Shown: positions 63,540 to 64,000 of the stretch, piece after piece
Layout: each line of letters begins with the position of its first letter
Numbering within the stretch: position 1 is the stretch's first letter
Assembly (NCBI GenBank): GCA_022829145.1
Contig: CM040746.1
Location: 31,392,212 to 31,456,211 of the forward strand
Length of the DNA: 64,000 bases
Direction: 5' to 3'
From: Albula goreensis
Lineage: Eukaryota; Chordata; Actinopteri; Albuliformes; Albulidae
Notes under the pieces: generated by a model
Seen by the model: only the letters and a program-made list of their open reading frames with translations
The model's database searches: none
What the model was told of the DNA's origin: nothing
Position numbers and translations under genes: made by a program

Positions 63540-64000
63540 GCTAATATCTATGTTAATATAAGTTACCCTTTCTTGTTAATTGTATTTATTAAGTTATTAT
63601 TTAAATCATTATTTTTGTAATTACCATTATTAAAAATATAAAAATACAAATCCTAAAAATATATAAACACTATATTTTTAAAAGTTGAAATCATATATCA
63701 CACAAATGACAAATGCAATCAATCTCAATAAAACAGATTCATATAAATGGGCTAAAGAAATTAATAGAGTTCAGTACAGACGCAATTTCACTGTAGTGAA
63801 TAATACATTTAGGATAAGGAAACACAAAGCAATTCCACTGATGTTTTCTGTGTCTTGTCTACAAACATGTCCACATTTTCTCCTGGATTGGCTGCATAGG
63901 ATTGAGTGTGGTTTTTTGGTACATTTTGGCATTTCAAATTGGGAGGTACAAATCCTTTTTTCCTCTTTCTGAGTGTCTCTGTAACACATAAGAAAGCTTT

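Larger units (their letters stand above)
60191..64000. other. Non-coding, mostly unique sequence
   Basis: GC-richer islands at 61.4 and 62.6 kb; 63.48-63.70 kb is very AT-rich with the inverted repeat. No gene is visible. Confidence 0.6.

Overview
This window looks like vertebrate nuclear DNA, most likely from a ray-finned (teleost) fish. The background is AT-rich and CpG-poor. It is crowded with long CA/GT, CT/GA and tetranucleotide microsatellites, and it carries old copies of repeat families typical of teleosts: a Tc1-like transposon, a Harbinger-like transposase relic, the 3' end of an L2-type LINE, and a solo LTR. I cannot name the species or the locus.

I found no intact protein-coding gene and no rRNA, tRNA or CRISPR array. 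The long open frames are either microsatellites read as protein (runs of His-Thr or Cys-Val) or 60-145 codon frames with no recognisable domain, as expected by chance in this much AT-rich DNA. The window is therefore best read as a gene desert or the inside of a very large intron.

Layout. 1-16.3 kb: mostly unique AT-rich sequence with weak SINE-like relics (3.4, 5.2, 14.4 kb), a 32-bp identical dispersed repeat pair (6.87 and 10.41 kb) and CT/CA arrays (10.05, 11.1 kb). 16.36-17.40 kb: a Tc1-like element with both ends but a dead transposase on the minus strand. 17.4-31.6 kb: unique sequence with a 346-bp solo LTR flanked by a perfect 5-bp target duplication (23.2 kb), a CpG-dense block (25.5 kb) and a Harbinger-like transposase relic (28.7-29.1 kb). 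31.6-40.3 kb: CA/GT-rich zone with two punctuated arrays (31.6 and 40.0 kb), the latter holding 308 bp of unbroken purine-pyrimidine alternation. 40.3-64 kb: mainly unique sequence with CpG-richer islands (42.5, 49.7, 51.1, 54.9, 55.9, 56.8, 61.4, 62.6 kb), a compound CT/TATC array (45.6 kb), a G-rich tract plus CTGTG pentanucleotide array (54.3 kb), a long pure GT array (59.4 kb) and an L2 LINE 3' end (59.85-60.19 kb).

The compact CpG-richer islands, some with homeodomain-like, T-box-like or RFX X-box-like motifs, are the best candidates for cis-regulatory elements. Their layout resembles gene deserts around developmental regulators, but conservation cannot be tested from one sequence. I do not see evidence for a new multi-gene system here.
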